Below the pieces are notes generated by a model that did no database searches, had not been told where the DNA came from, and saw only the letters and a list, made by a program, of their open reading frames with translations. From positions 1-42,173 of the IMG/VR virus record IMGVR_UViG_3300031972_000486: 42,173 nt of DNA. The stretch is one strand, 5' to 3'. The position numbers and the translations under genes were made by a program. This stretch comes from a virus. This document shows positions 27,433 to 34,268 of this stretch, in pieces. Every line of letters starts with the position of its first letter. The first letter of the stretch is position 1.

Positions 27433-27638
27433 TTTACCTTTCTTCTTCTTCCTAAATAAGATCCTCTGCTATCCCAACCAATCCATCTCATTGGTAAAGG
27501 CCACAGATACCACTTTGTTGATCTGCTTTTACCATCATTCCAAGATTCCATTACTCTGCCCCTACCAATCTGGCATAGGCCAACGCAAGCAGGGTAATGT
27601 GCATCCTTCAACAATGGAATAGTACGATAGAACACCAT
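27429..27638 (-). CDS. 69-residue basic protein, unknown
   Basis: Small, basic and Trp-rich (KWYLWPLPMRWIGW) with two Cys and a C-terminal GRRRKVK. It sits between primase and helicase, and its stop overlaps the helicase start (ATGA), which supports expression. A nucleic-acid or replisome adaptor is possible, but nothing is recognised. Confidence 0.6.
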   Translation of the reverse strand: MVFYRTIPLLKDAHYPACVGLCQIGRGRVMESWNDGKSRSTKWYLWPLPMRWIGWDSRGSYLGRRRKVK

Positions 27639-27641
27639 TAT

Positions 27642-28445
27642 TTAACCGCACAGTGCTTTTAATTTAATTAGATCCTTTGTCTCTCTATACTTTATATCAT
27701 CGTTTAAACGCATAGCAATAGTGTCTATCCCCGTCCAAGACGCTATCTCTCGTCTGTACTGCAAGTTCTTGTGTGAAGCATCAGGGTCTAAAGCAACTAT
27801 AATTTTTTTATATTCCTGTAGATACTCCATATGTTTTAGGCTTAATGATGTTCCTAAGATAGCTATACCTGTGACATTTTGACACACACTACATATAGTG
27901 TTAGCACTAATAACATCCTCAACAATAACTGCAACACCATTAGATTTCCCTTTACAAGCAAGATAAACATCGGCTGCACCCGTGTATCTTAACCACTTTG
28001 GTATTCCCCCTACTAATGATCTACCTACGGCATCAATAATTGTGCCATCTTTTCGTATAGGAAACACTGCTCTCTTATCTTTAACGTCATACAATAATTC
28101 TACGTATTCTAGACCCCAACCTTTAATAAAGTTAATTAACTTCTTATCCTTACTTATAGGGACAATGTATTCTGGTATGATCATAGGTACATTTTCCTGG
28201 CACCTATCTTGGGCAGAACTACTGTCACTTAATGAAGCTATACGTTTCTTTATTTGCCCTGCTGTCATCCCTTCGTAAATACCCCCTGCTTCAGAACACA
28301 TTAACTTATAACATTGATATAGAATAACACCATCAATGCGACTAATACTTAATGTATTTGATCCCCTGCAAGAAGGGCAGTCCATTCTAAGACGTTCCCC
28401 TTCTGCAATGTTTATATCCTGGATAAAAGATTTTATGCTACCCAT
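27642..28445 (-). CDS. DNA primase (zinc finger + TOPRIM)
   Basis: 267 residues. An N-terminal zinc finger (CPSC 23-26, C45, C50) is followed by a T7 gp4-like region (FPIRKDGTIIDAVGRSL, PKW) and a TOPRIM domain with Glu176 (VIVEDVISA) and Asp220/222 (LDPDAS). It makes RNA primers for lagging-strand synthesis. I chose the ATG at 28445, which overlaps the recombinase stop as ATGGGTAG; an earlier GTG would lengthen the overlap to 47 bases. The helicase domain is a separate protein two genes downstream. Confidence 0.88.
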   Translation of the reverse strand: MGSIKSFIQDINIAEGERLRMDCPSCRGSNTLSISRIDGVILYQCYKLMCSEAGGIYEGMTAGQIKKRIASLSDSSSAQDRCQENVPMIIPEYIVPISKDKKLINFIKGWGLEYVELLYDVKDKRAVFPIRKDGTIIDAVGRSLVGGIPKWLRYTGAADVYLACKGKSNGVAVIVEDVISANTICSVCQNVTGIAILGTSLSLKHMEYLQEYKKIIVALDPDASHKNLQYRREIASWTGIDTIAMRLNDDIKYRETKDLIKLKALCG

Positions 28446-29328
28446 TAGCGTTTCGCTTAGATAGCGCAGTAGTTGCACCCTCACGAGTATTAACTAAATA
28501 GTTCTTAACTGATTGGGGGTTTTGATGCCCTGTAACCTGCATAATACCAAATACATCAACATCACTCTCTACCATCTCAGTTACAGCAGTTCTCCTAAAA
28601 TCCATTGCCCACAACTCTGGTCTAATGTTTGCTTCTCGCTTTATATCGTTAACTAAATAAGATATTTCTTGTTCAGAGTATTCCCGATAGCCATTGCCCC
28701 TAATAGGGATGCGAGGACACACATACTCTGACACCCCATCAAAGTCTTCCTTTTGTTGCTGTAGCATTTTGATTAACTTATCATCAATAGGTAAATGAAC
28801 TTCTGCCCCTCTCTTGGACTGTTTTATATTGGCTGTTTTCTCAGTAAAATTTATACTGCACCACTTTAACTGCCTCATATCTTTTAGTCTCTGCCCAAAA
28901 TCGTATGCCATCTGGCACAACAAAGCAATATTTCTATACTTAAAGTTTCCGTAAGCAATATCTAAAAATCTTTTAACCTCGTCACGTTCCCACTTAACTG
29001 AACGTACACTATCTTTTGTAGTCTCTAAGCCAACTAAAGGATTTTTATCCATAAGTTCATTCTGCATTGCATATTTAAATACAACAGATAGTGAACTCTT
29101 ACGCATATTAGCAGTACGTGTACCAGTGCGTAGCCACTGTTCATATGCTACAGCAACATGTTTTAAAGATATTTTCTTTAACTTCATATCGCCTAGTCTC
29201 ACATTATTCTGCACAATAGTTGCACAAACCTTTTTCTGTTGTGACATATATTCTTTTTGGGTTTTTATAGACAGCTTACAAAACTTAGGGGAACACCTAT
29301 ATTGTTCTGCCATATCTTTTAATATCAT
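28438..29328 (-). CDS. tyrosine recombinase / integrase
   Basis: 296 residues. N-terminal SAM-like core-binding helices (about 1-100), then the catalytic domain: Arg147 (DFGQRLKDMRQLKW), Lys172, MDFRRT (Arg245), GHQNP (His268) and nucleophile Tyr277 (VKNYLV). The usual His three residues before the second Arg is Met242. It lies inside the replication operon rather than next to a repressor or visible att site, so a role in resolving concatemers or rare integration are both possible. Similar integrases occur in otherwise lytic marine phages. Confidence 0.87.
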   Translation of the reverse strand: MILKDMAEQYRCSPKFCKLSIKTQKEYMSQQKKVCATIVQNNVRLGDMKLKKISLKHVAVAYEQWLRTGTRTANMRKSSLSVVFKYAMQNELMDKNPLVGLETTKDSVRSVKWERDEVKRFLDIAYGNFKYRNIALLCQMAYDFGQRLKDMRQLKWCSINFTEKTANIKQSKRGAEVHLPIDDKLIKMLQQQKEDFDGVSEYVCPRIPIRGNGYREYSEQEISYLVNDIKREANIRPELWAMDFRRTAVTEMVESDVDVFGIMQVTGHQNPQSVKNYLVNTREGATTALSKRNANG

Positions 29329-29462
29329 TTTTTATTCCTCTTTCTTTTTAAACTATTTTCATAGTTATTGTGACTAAAATAATAACACACAGACCAAGCT
29401 AAAACAAATACAGCTATAAACATTAATGGTAGCGCATTTTTTAAAAACCAATAACTATCCAT
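29325..29462 (-). CDS. 45-residue single-span membrane protein
   Basis: Starts MDSYWFLKNALPLMFIAVFV, with one membrane helix at about 8-29, then a basic tail (NSLKRKRNKK). Its TGA overlaps the recombinase ATG (ATGA), and its start overlaps the next gene's TAG by eight bases (ATGGATAG). Function unknown. Confidence 0.6.
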   Translation of the reverse strand: MDSYWFLKNALPLMFIAVFVLAWSVCYYFSHNNYENSLKRKRNKK

Positions 29463-29571
29463 TATTAAAAAAATCATCAATAGTTGAATTTAAATCATCT
29501 ACAATGTTAGCATAAAGAATAGCAACCATTATTATGACGACAAGTACACTAATCAAAATAAGATTACGCAT
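29455..29571 (-). CDS. 38-residue single-span membrane protein
   Basis: N-terminal membrane helix (LILISVLVVIIMVAILYA) followed by an acidic tail (DDLNSTIDDFFNNG). The start overlaps the zinc-finger gene stop by eight bases (ATGCGTAA). It is adjacent to the 45-residue basic-tailed membrane gene, and the opposite tail charges may mean the two pair. That is a guess. Confidence 0.55.
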   Translation of the reverse strand: MRNLILISVLVVIIMVAILYANIVDDLNSTIDDFFNNG

Positions 29572-29731
29572 AAATTTTCTCCTCTCCTGTTCCATTACAT
29601 TCGGGGCAATCCTCTTCCCCTACATCTTCTAACTCACTGTAAGTGTAGTCTCCTGATGAACGTATTACTTTTATGATAGGTATCCAACCGTCACCAAAAC
29701 AGTTAGGACATTTCTTAGGTTTAAGTATCAT
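29564..29731 (-). CDS. mini DnaJ-like zinc-finger protein
   Basis: 55 residues. CPNCFGDG and CPECNGTG, about 30 residues apart, are one CxxCxGxG pair of pairs as in the DnaJ central domain. I chose the ATG at 29731, preceded by GAGGAGA and overlapping an upstream TGA (ATGA). The same type of zinc module is built into this phage's DNA polymerase. A protein- or nucleic-acid-binding adaptor is inferred. Confidence 0.7.
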   Translation of the reverse strand: MILKPKKCPNCFGDGWIPIIKVIRSSGDYTYSELEDVGEEDCPECNGTGEEKIYA

Positions 29732-29838
29732 TTGTTCTCCTCTCTGTGCATTTCTCTTTGCTCCAGGATTAATAGTCTCTCCTTGATACATCTAACTTGA
29801 GCTATCAATGACGCTATTTGTTTCTGATCCTCAGTCAT
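29728..29838 (-). CDS. 36-residue helical peptide
   Basis: MTEDQKQIASLIAQVRCIKE and a charged helix. Both ends use the ATGA overlap (with the methyltransferase stop before it and the zinc-finger start after it). Very likely a coiled-coil peptide. Function unknown. Confidence 0.55.
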   Translation of the reverse strand: MTEDQKQIASLIAQVRCIKERLLILEQREMHREENK

Positions 29839-30806
29839 AATGTCATTCCTTTCAGTAAATGTGATATAACTGGTATCGTAAAGCCATTACCTACCATTCG
29901 ATAGCGTTGGGTATTACTAACGTGTGCAGTATAATTGTCTGGCATACCTTGCAGACGCTCCACTTCTAGTGGCAATAATTTACGCCACATAGGTTTGTCA
30001 GCAGTCTCAACTAAAACCTTCGGCTCTAAGTTGCCACCTGATGCGGCACATACTGAGGGTGACTTGCCCTTGCGGTGGTAGACCCTACGATTGTAGCCGT
30101 GACCCTTCAAGTCAGCGTCACCTACGTGCGCTAGACCTTCTGGCGAAAACACTAGCTGTCGCCTATGTTTCTCGAAGTATGACTTTAAGTTACCGCCTTT
30201 GAAGTAGTTAGCATCAATACAAAATGATTTGTCTCTGTCAGCAGAGTAGCCGTCATCTTCTAGTATGTCTTGTAATACTACGCACTTATCGTCAGGCAAA
30301 TCAGACTGAGGTATGTTTGTCCAATAGTATCGTACACGATTTTGTGCTGTTAGTAGTGATGAGTTTATCTTAACTGGGGTAACACCCAATGCGTCAGATA
30401 TAATGTCCATATTACTTTGTTTCATCCGCACGTTTTCTAGTAGAAAGTATTTAGGTTTAAACTCCTTTAATAGTCTAACGTATTCAAAGAACAAAGAAGA
30501 ACGTGTCCCAGGAACTAATCCTTTCTGATGCCCTGCAAACGATACATCCTGACATGGTGAGCCACCTATAAGTAGATCAAAAGGATTTTCTTTTAAGTAA
30601 GATTCTCTGTACAACTTCTCAGAAAATTCTCTGACATCACCCATCTGCCACACTGTATTGCCCCAGTTAGCTTGTGACACTGTGTTAGCGTACTTGTCAG
30701 TTTCTAAGCTGACATATGTTTTTATTGGGATGTTGTTAGCTCGAAGGGCAAGCATTGCCCCCGAACAGCCATTGAATGGGGCTAATACATTTATACCTTT
30801 TTCCAT
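29835..30806 (-). CDS. C5-cytosine DNA methyltransferase
   Basis: 323 residues from the ATG at 30806, two bases after the upstream stop; a longer start would overlap it by 32 bases. Motif I FNGCSGAMLAL, motif IV GGSPCQDVSF with catalytic Cys85, motif VI LLENV, motif VIII QNRVRYYW and a C-terminal GNGFTIPVISHLL are in canonical order. It methylates C5 of cytosine in a site that cannot be read here. No cognate restriction enzyme is near, so it is an orphan, likely for protection or regulation. Confidence 0.92.
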   Translation of the reverse strand: MEKGINVLAPFNGCSGAMLALRANNIPIKTYVSLETDKYANTVSQANWGNTVWQMGDVREFSEKLYRESYLKENPFDLLIGGSPCQDVSFAGHQKGLVPGTRSSLFFEYVRLLKEFKPKYFLLENVRMKQSNMDIISDALGVTPVKINSSLLTAQNRVRYYWTNIPQSDLPDDKCVVLQDILEDDGYSADRDKSFCIDANYFKGGNLKSYFEKHRRQLVFSPEGLAHVGDADLKGHGYNRRVYHRKGKSPSVCAASGGNLEPKVLVETADKPMWRKLLPLEVERLQGMPDNYTAHVSNTQRYRMVGNGFTIPVISHLLKGMTL

Positions 30807-30807
30807 A

Positions 30808-31149
30808 TTAATCCATCCACCCATCATTATATACAGCATCAGGGAAAAACTGTTTGATATATACCAATGCTTTACCTACTGCTTGGGATGCTGAGACATT
30901 ACCTTGCACCCAACCACAAGACACTACGTTGATGTCTTCAGCTATGCGCTTGCCCTTACGAATGTAAGGTATGCTGATACCCTTACCACCACAACATGAC
31001 CCCATATCTTCTGCGCCATTATTCTGCCACGTATCGTACCAGATCTGCTTGGCGGTATCTATCTCTCGCTTTAGCATCTTCAAGTCTTCCTCTTGATATG
31101 CCATAACTTTATTGGGGTTTTTAGTATAGTACTTAGGTGCTAACTTCAT
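30808..31149 (-). CDS. 113-residue phage protein, unknown
   Basis: Helical N-terminal half (EEDLKMLKREIDTAKQIWYDTW) and a second part with CCGGKGISIPYIRKGKRIAED and an Ala-rich helix. Starts by ATGA overlap with the small zinc-ribbon gene and ends just before the methyltransferase. No family recognised. Confidence 0.7.
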   Translation of the reverse strand: MKLAPKYYTKNPNKVMAYQEEDLKMLKREIDTAKQIWYDTWQNNGAEDMGSCCGGKGISIPYIRKGKRIAEDINVVSCGWVQGNVSASQAVGKALVYIKQFFPDAVYNDGWMD

Positions 31150-31301
31150 AATTCATCTCCTTCTATTTGACATTCGTGACACATATAACCCTCTTCATAA
31201 AAGGAATCTACGCCATCTTGGCGATCCGCATAAATCCTATTAACAAATTTACCCGAACCAAAACTAGTATCCTCTCGACACCATAAACAAATGTTATCCA
31301 T
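31146..31301 (-). CDS. 51-residue zinc-ribbon protein
   Basis: Starts MDNICLWCRED and ends CHECQIEGDEL, so two CxxC pairs about 33 residues apart can bind one zinc. The start overlaps the HTH gene stop by eight bases (ATGGATAA), and the stop overlaps the next ATG (ATGA). A small adaptor or transcription-associated protein is possible. Confidence 0.65.
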   Translation of the reverse strand: MDNICLWCREDTSFGSGKFVNRIYADRQDGVDSFYEEGYMCHECQIEGDEL

Positions 31302-31533
31302 TTACTGTATCTTTAACTGGTGCAAAGTCCTCTCTATCTAAAACGTAGTACTGTTTATAGGGGGTACGCCTAACCTTATCAATTTTATTGACTGACAAAA
31401 TTCTGTAACCCTTACGCCTAAGCTCAGATATAACTTTAGTTAGAGATAATATGTTGTAACAGAAGACTGCCTCTCTAGTAGAAATACTAGCTTTAGTTTT
31501 TAGGTGAGTTATTACTTTTGTTTCTTGTACCAT
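31294..31533 (-). CDS. HTH_39-type winged-helix DNA-binding protein
   Basis: 79 residues. SISTREAVFCYNILSLTKVI followed by SELRRKGYRIL is the pattern of the small phage HTH_39 domain (siTaLEAl..f.It.l...I..LR.kGy.I), here with Arg in place of Leu before Glu. It is the first gene of its transcription unit, next to a promoter and a set of repeated elements (31566-31733), so it may regulate those. It could also be a modulator of host transcription. Confidence 0.75.
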   Translation of the reverse strand: MVQETKVITHLKTKASISTREAVFCYNILSLTKVISELRRKGYRILSVNKIDKVRRTPYKQYYVLDREDFAPVKDTVNG

Positions 31534-31565
31534 TATATGATTCCTTTCTTGTTATAATGTACCCC

Positions 31566-31594
31566 TTTATGACATACTTGAACTGATAATACAA
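31566..31594 (-). promoter_or_regulatory. promoter-like sequence before the HTH gene
   Basis: On the minus strand TTGTAT (31594-31589), 17 bases, CATAAA (31571-31566), about 35 bases ahead of the HTH gene. The match is moderate. It overlaps the AACTGATAAT word that recurs at other leftward promoters. Confidence 0.4.
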
Positions 31595-31607
31595 TAGCAG
31601 TTATTTT

Positions 31608-31623
31608 ACTAGGCACTTATCGT
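31608..31623. repeat. 16-bp inter-operon motif, copy 1
   Basis: ACTAGGCACTTATCGT; one mismatch from the copy at 33327-33342. Both lie between the predicted promoter and the 39-bp repeat of their module. The 223 bases from 31534 to 31756 hold no gene, only these elements. Confidence 0.75.
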
Positions 31624-31659
31624 AGCATTAAAATACCAGGAATATTAAAACGTGCAGCC

Positions 31660-31698
31660 GTCCTGGATGACCGATGTATGACAGTACCAGGAAGTTTA
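31660..31698. repeat. 39-bp inter-operon repeat, copy 1
   Basis: Identical at 38 of 39 positions to 33437-33475. It begins GTCCTGGATGACC and ends ACCAGGAAGTTTA, so TCCTGG and CCAGGA form 6-bp inverted arms. It lies between a terminator and a promoter of successive leftward operons. A regulator-binding or recombination site is possible. Confidence 0.85.
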
Positions 31699-31702
31699 TG
31701 AC

Positions 31703-31733
31703 AAATAAAAAAGAGGACAGCCCGTGGTCTGCC
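31703..31733 (-). terminator. intrinsic terminator of the 31.8-33.2 kb unit
   Basis: Minus strand: GGCAGACC, loop ACG, GGCTGTCC (stem with one bulged base on each side) followed by TCTTTTTTATTT. It lies just after the gene at 31757-32266 and ahead of the next promoter. Confidence 0.7.
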
Positions 31734-31756
31734 CCCCTATAATTTTTATACATATA

Positions 31757-32266
31757 CTATGCTATCATTTTAAAACCCCCCTCTATCCATTCTTGTTCTG
31801 TTAACTCTATTGTTTTACTCATACCTTCCATTAAGTATGAAACCTTTGTTTTAGATTTGTTCTTAATGGGTGCGTGAATGTAGGGTCTATCCCACTTACC
31901 TACGTGGACACTTAAATAATACGCTGTATCAAAGTGGTCGTACATTGCGTCACTTTTGTTATACCATTTTGTACCCTTCATAGCCTTGAATAGGTCATCA
32001 AAAAAAGCAACGCACTCTGGCTGATCTTTGTAATGCTTTTGGTAATGGTATTGATTTACGCTTTCATAAATTATTTTAGTACCAGTAAAAATAATCCCTC
32101 TGGCCTGATGCTTACGATTTAAAAAGTCTAATGCCCCCTCTCTTATAGTTACTACTAATGTCGAATAATTTCTAACTGAAACCGTACCTTTAACATTATG
32201 TTTAGCTAGTACCGCCTTGATGTTAGGCATTAATTCGTTTTTATCGGCCTGATTAATATATGCCAT
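31757..32266 (-). CDS. conserved phage protein with LPD29-like N-terminus
   Basis: 169 residues. LAKHNVKGTVSVRNYSTLVV then TIREGALDF matches a pattern I recall from many phage and prophage proteins (LkkygvKGtlsVRnhstLvv.i..G.iDF), related to the LPD29 domain. YYLSVHVGKWDRPY later in the chain is also typical. Function unknown. It is the last gene of the 33.2-31.8 kb cluster, followed by a terminator. Confidence 0.75.
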   Translation of the reverse strand: MAYINQADKNELMPNIKAVLAKHNVKGTVSVRNYSTLVVTIREGALDFLNRKHQARGIIFTGTKIIYESVNQYHYQKHYKDQPECVAFFDDLFKAMKGTKWYNKSDAMYDHFDTAYYLSVHVGKWDRPYIHAPIKNKSKTKVSYLMEGMSKTIELTEQEWIEGGFKMIA

Positions 32267-32282
32267 ATTATGATTCCTTTTT

Positions 32283-32564
32283 TTAAGTGTTTAACCATTC
32301 TTCAAAAGTTTTAGGAAATGCTTCCTGCGTATTATCTATGTAGCATTGGTATTTTTGACCCTCTAAAGTTAAGTCATCTGGGCTACTTTTGTTGTAATCA
32401 ATTATTAAATCTACATCTACTATATGATATTCATCATCAAAGATTCTTTTTATTTGTTTTTCGTTATCAACTAAGCATTTTAAATATATATAATTATGAT
32501 CTGCACTGTGCATATAAGCACCGCTATTTTTTGATAATAAAGTAACTGAATATTTTTTAGACAT
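32283..32564 (-). CDS. 93-residue early protein, unknown
   Basis: Soluble, acidic; begins MSKKYSVTLLSKNSGAYMHS and ends FPKTFEEWLNT. The stop of the upstream gene directly abuts its ATG. No family recognised. Clustered with three other small early genes. Confidence 0.7.
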   Translation of the reverse strand: MSKKYSVTLLSKNSGAYMHSADHNYIYLKCLVDNEKQIKRIFDDEYHIVDVDLIIDYNKSSPDDLTLEGQKYQCYIDNTQEAFPKTFEEWLNT

Positions 32565-33002
32565 TTAAGCTACCTCTCTTGGTGTGCTAGACGTTCTAGA
32601 ATATTCTAGTTCATCTTTTGCGAACATACGTTTGGCACTCTTATAGTCGCATACATACTTAACTTTTGTTTTCTTATTTATAAATATGTATGGGCGTTTT
32701 CTGGCTCTGTTGTTGTAGCCTACAAGCTGATACTGAGAGTGAATAGAATCTGAAGTGCTAAAAATTACACCTAACATTTTCTCACGTTCTATTTCATCCA
32801 TTAACGCTGTAACTTCTGGTGCTACAGCATTAGGTAAAGTAACAACAACTTTGAACGTAGCGGTATCAGAGTTGAAACTACAATTACCTACTTTAAAAGT
32901 TAAACCACTATCAATAGTAGCATTTGCTTCGTAACCAAGTGCTGTAAGACTATTCTGCATCTCAACTCTAATATTTTTTAATTGCGCTCTAGTAAATTCC
33001 AT
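32565..33002 (-). CDS. 145-residue early protein, unknown
   Basis: An N-terminal helix plus beta region (DSGLTFKVGNCSF, TATFKVVVTLP), then YQLVGYNNRARKRPYIFINK followed by a Lys/Tyr-rich end. The second part recalls a small beta domain found in phage proteins neighbouring LPD29-like genes. Not certain; function unknown. Confidence 0.7.
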   Translation of the reverse strand: MEFTRAQLKNIRVEMQNSLTALGYEANATIDSGLTFKVGNCSFNSDTATFKVVVTLPNAVAPEVTALMDEIEREKMLGVIFSTSDSIHSQYQLVGYNNRARKRPYIFINKKTKVKYVCDYKSAKRMFAKDELEYSRTSSTPREVA

Positions 33003-33007
33003 TTGTA

Positions 33008-33226
33008 TTAATCCTCTCTTGTTTCAGCTATTGATGAATTATTGCCGTCTATCGTAAATGCTTTTACTACATCTAAGGCCATTCTTTTATTTTCAGAAAA
33101 AAGACACACTTCAACTTTTTCATTTTCATCATTAACAATATTAATTCTTATGGTTTCAAAAGTGTCGTGTATTATATTTTCTATATCAACTTTTTTTACG
33201 CGGTGAACTGTAATACCTGTAGACAT
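33008..33226 (-). CDS. 72-residue early protein, unknown
   Basis: First gene of the second leftward unit. Mixed alpha/beta (IENIIHDTFETIRINIVND, VEVCLFSENKRMALDVVKAF). AAAGGAG lies nine bases upstream of the ATG. No family recognised. Confidence 0.65.
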   Translation of the reverse strand: MSTGITVHRVKKVDIENIIHDTFETIRINIVNDENEKVEVCLFSENKRMALDVVKAFTIDGNNSSIAETRED

Positions 33227-33278
33227 TATTTTTTCTCCTTTAATATCTAAAACGAATCAATTTATATTCTGTATATTA

Positions 33279-33306
33279 GTTATATCACACCCATCAGTTA
33301 ACGCAA
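33279..33306 (-). promoter_or_regulatory. promoter-like sequence of the second leftward unit
   Basis: Minus strand TTGCGT (33306-33301), 16 bases, TATAAC (33284-33279), about 50 bases ahead of the ATG at 33226. The -35 box overlaps the edge of an ATCAGTTAA word. Confidence 0.5.
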
Positions 33307-33326
33307 GAAATAATATCAGTTAAATT

Positions 33327-33342
33327 ACTAGGCAATTATCGT
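33327..33342. repeat. 16-bp inter-operon motif, copy 2
   Basis: ACTAGGCAATTATCGT, one mismatch from the copy at 31608-31623. Looser forms (AGGTATCGTAGGCACA, AGGCAAGTATCTTA) occur at 33392 and 33500, so the motif may be repeated within the region. Confidence 0.75.
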
Positions 33343-33354
33343 GCAGTTATCTTG

Positions 33355-33492
33355 CCAGGATTTAACCAGGACTTAGCCAGGACTTTGCGGCAGGTATCGT
33401 AGGCACATTCTCCCAGGAAAGCTGCGTATTTGTTTTGTCCTGGATGACCGATGTATGAGAGTACCAGGAAGTTTAGGCCAGGACTTGGCCAG
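33355..33492. repeat. cluster of CCAGGA(C/T)TT repeats
   Basis: CCAGG occurs at 33355, 33366, 33376, 33413, 33463, 33478 and 33488, and CCTGG at 33439. Most continue as CCAGGACTT, CCAGGATTT or CCAGGAA. Neighbouring copies are 10 or 11 bases apart, which places them on one face of the helix. This looks like an array of protein-binding sites. Confidence 0.75.
33437..33475. repeat. 39-bp inter-operon repeat, copy 2
   Basis: Second copy of the repeat at 31660-31698, with one difference (G for C at the 23rd base). Same position relative to the terminator and promoter of its region. Confidence 0.85.
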
Positions 33493-33530
33493 GATTTTAG
33501 GCAAGTATCTTAATGTGAGAGTAGGCACAT

Positions 33531-33560
33531 AAAAAAAAAGCCCCACAAAGTGAGACCTAA
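33531..33560 (-). terminator. intrinsic terminator of the first leftward unit
   Basis: Minus strand: AGGTCTCAC, loop TTT, GTGGGGCT (with G-U pairs), then nine T. It lies 25 bases after the stop of the gene at 33585. Confidence 0.75.
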
Positions 33561-33584
33561 TTTTATTTATATTTTAGTTTAGGA

Positions 33585-34268
33585 TTATAGGTTATGGCGT
33601 TCTCGATATGCGAGCCAAGTAATGGCCTGAATTTCCATTGGGATATAAGTGCGACCTTCAATTTTATTTATTTTATCGGTGGCTAGTCTATAGGCTTGTT
33701 GTATATGTGCGTATTGTTTGGGAGTCATATTAGACTTGCTATCATTTACTGTAATCCTATCCCCCAAATATATCGAGAGTGCGTGGCCGTCTACACATAT
33801 TTCGTTGGTATCGTGTGGGTTTATAATACAAGAATAAAAAGATTTTACTTTATGCCCAGAATCTTTTTTAGGTTTAATAATTTCTATTATAGGTAATTTA
33901 GGTAATAGATCATTTCGGCAATCATTAAACAAAACATTAAGAGCCTTTGTTTTATTAGGATTAAAAGTAGAGACTTTTATTGTGTCAAATATTTCTGACT
34001 CTGGCATGTCACAATTGAACGCCGCCAATAAAGACTCCGCGTCAATTATGTTTTTGTCCCAATGGTTATTTGGACTAAGTGCCGCAATGACTCCGCAAGT
34101 TTTAGGTAATGAAACGCTAAAAGATTCAGATAGTGTTGAAGCTATTTTATGCGCTGTAAAATACCATTGCTTGCCCTCTACTTTGTTTTTGTCGCTACTG
34201 TTTAGATATTCGGCTACAATATGATTAATTGGAAATGTGTTTTCCTTTACGTGATTTTGAATTGTCAT
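33585..34268 (-). CDS. HhH-GPD/glycosylase-like phage protein (putative)
   Basis: 227 residues of a widespread uncharacterised phage family: WYFTAHKIA, CGVIAALSPNNHWDKNI, KTKAL, GHKVKSFY, ICVDGHALSIYLGD and a C-terminal MEIQAITWLAYRER. The helical layout plus VDGHA (Asp160, His162) resembles the VDTHV active-site loop of helix-hairpin-helix-GPD base-excision glycosylases. This similarity is my inference. It could process modified bases in host or phage DNA, or have lost catalysis. It is the last gene of the first leftward unit, with TAATG coupling. Confidence 0.7.
   Translation of the reverse strand: MTIQNHVKENTFPINHIVAEYLNSSDKNKVEGKQWYFTAHKIASTLSESFSVSLPKTCGVIAALSPNNHWDKNIIDAESLLAAFNCDMPESEIFDTIKVSTFNPNKTKALNVLFNDCRNDLLPKLPIIEIIKPKKDSGHKVKSFYSCIINPHDTNEICVDGHALSIYLGDRITVNDSKSNMTPKQYAHIQQAYRLATDKINKIEGRTYIPMEIQAITWLAYRERHNL

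Larger units (their letters stand above)
33227..33584. other. 358-bp non-coding inter-operon region
   Basis: No convincing gene. From right to left it holds a minus-strand terminator (33531-33560), a 39-bp repeat (33437-33475), eight CCWGG sites (33355-33492), a 16-bp motif (33327-33342), two ATCAGTTAA words (33293, 33315) and a promoter (33279-33306). The order is the same as in the 31.6 kb region. Confidence 0.75.

Noticed and set aside
28438-29600. Lysogeny module suggested by the integrase.
   Set aside because: No repressor/Cro pair, excisionase or tRNA-like att sequence was recognised nearby; the gene is embedded in the replication operon.
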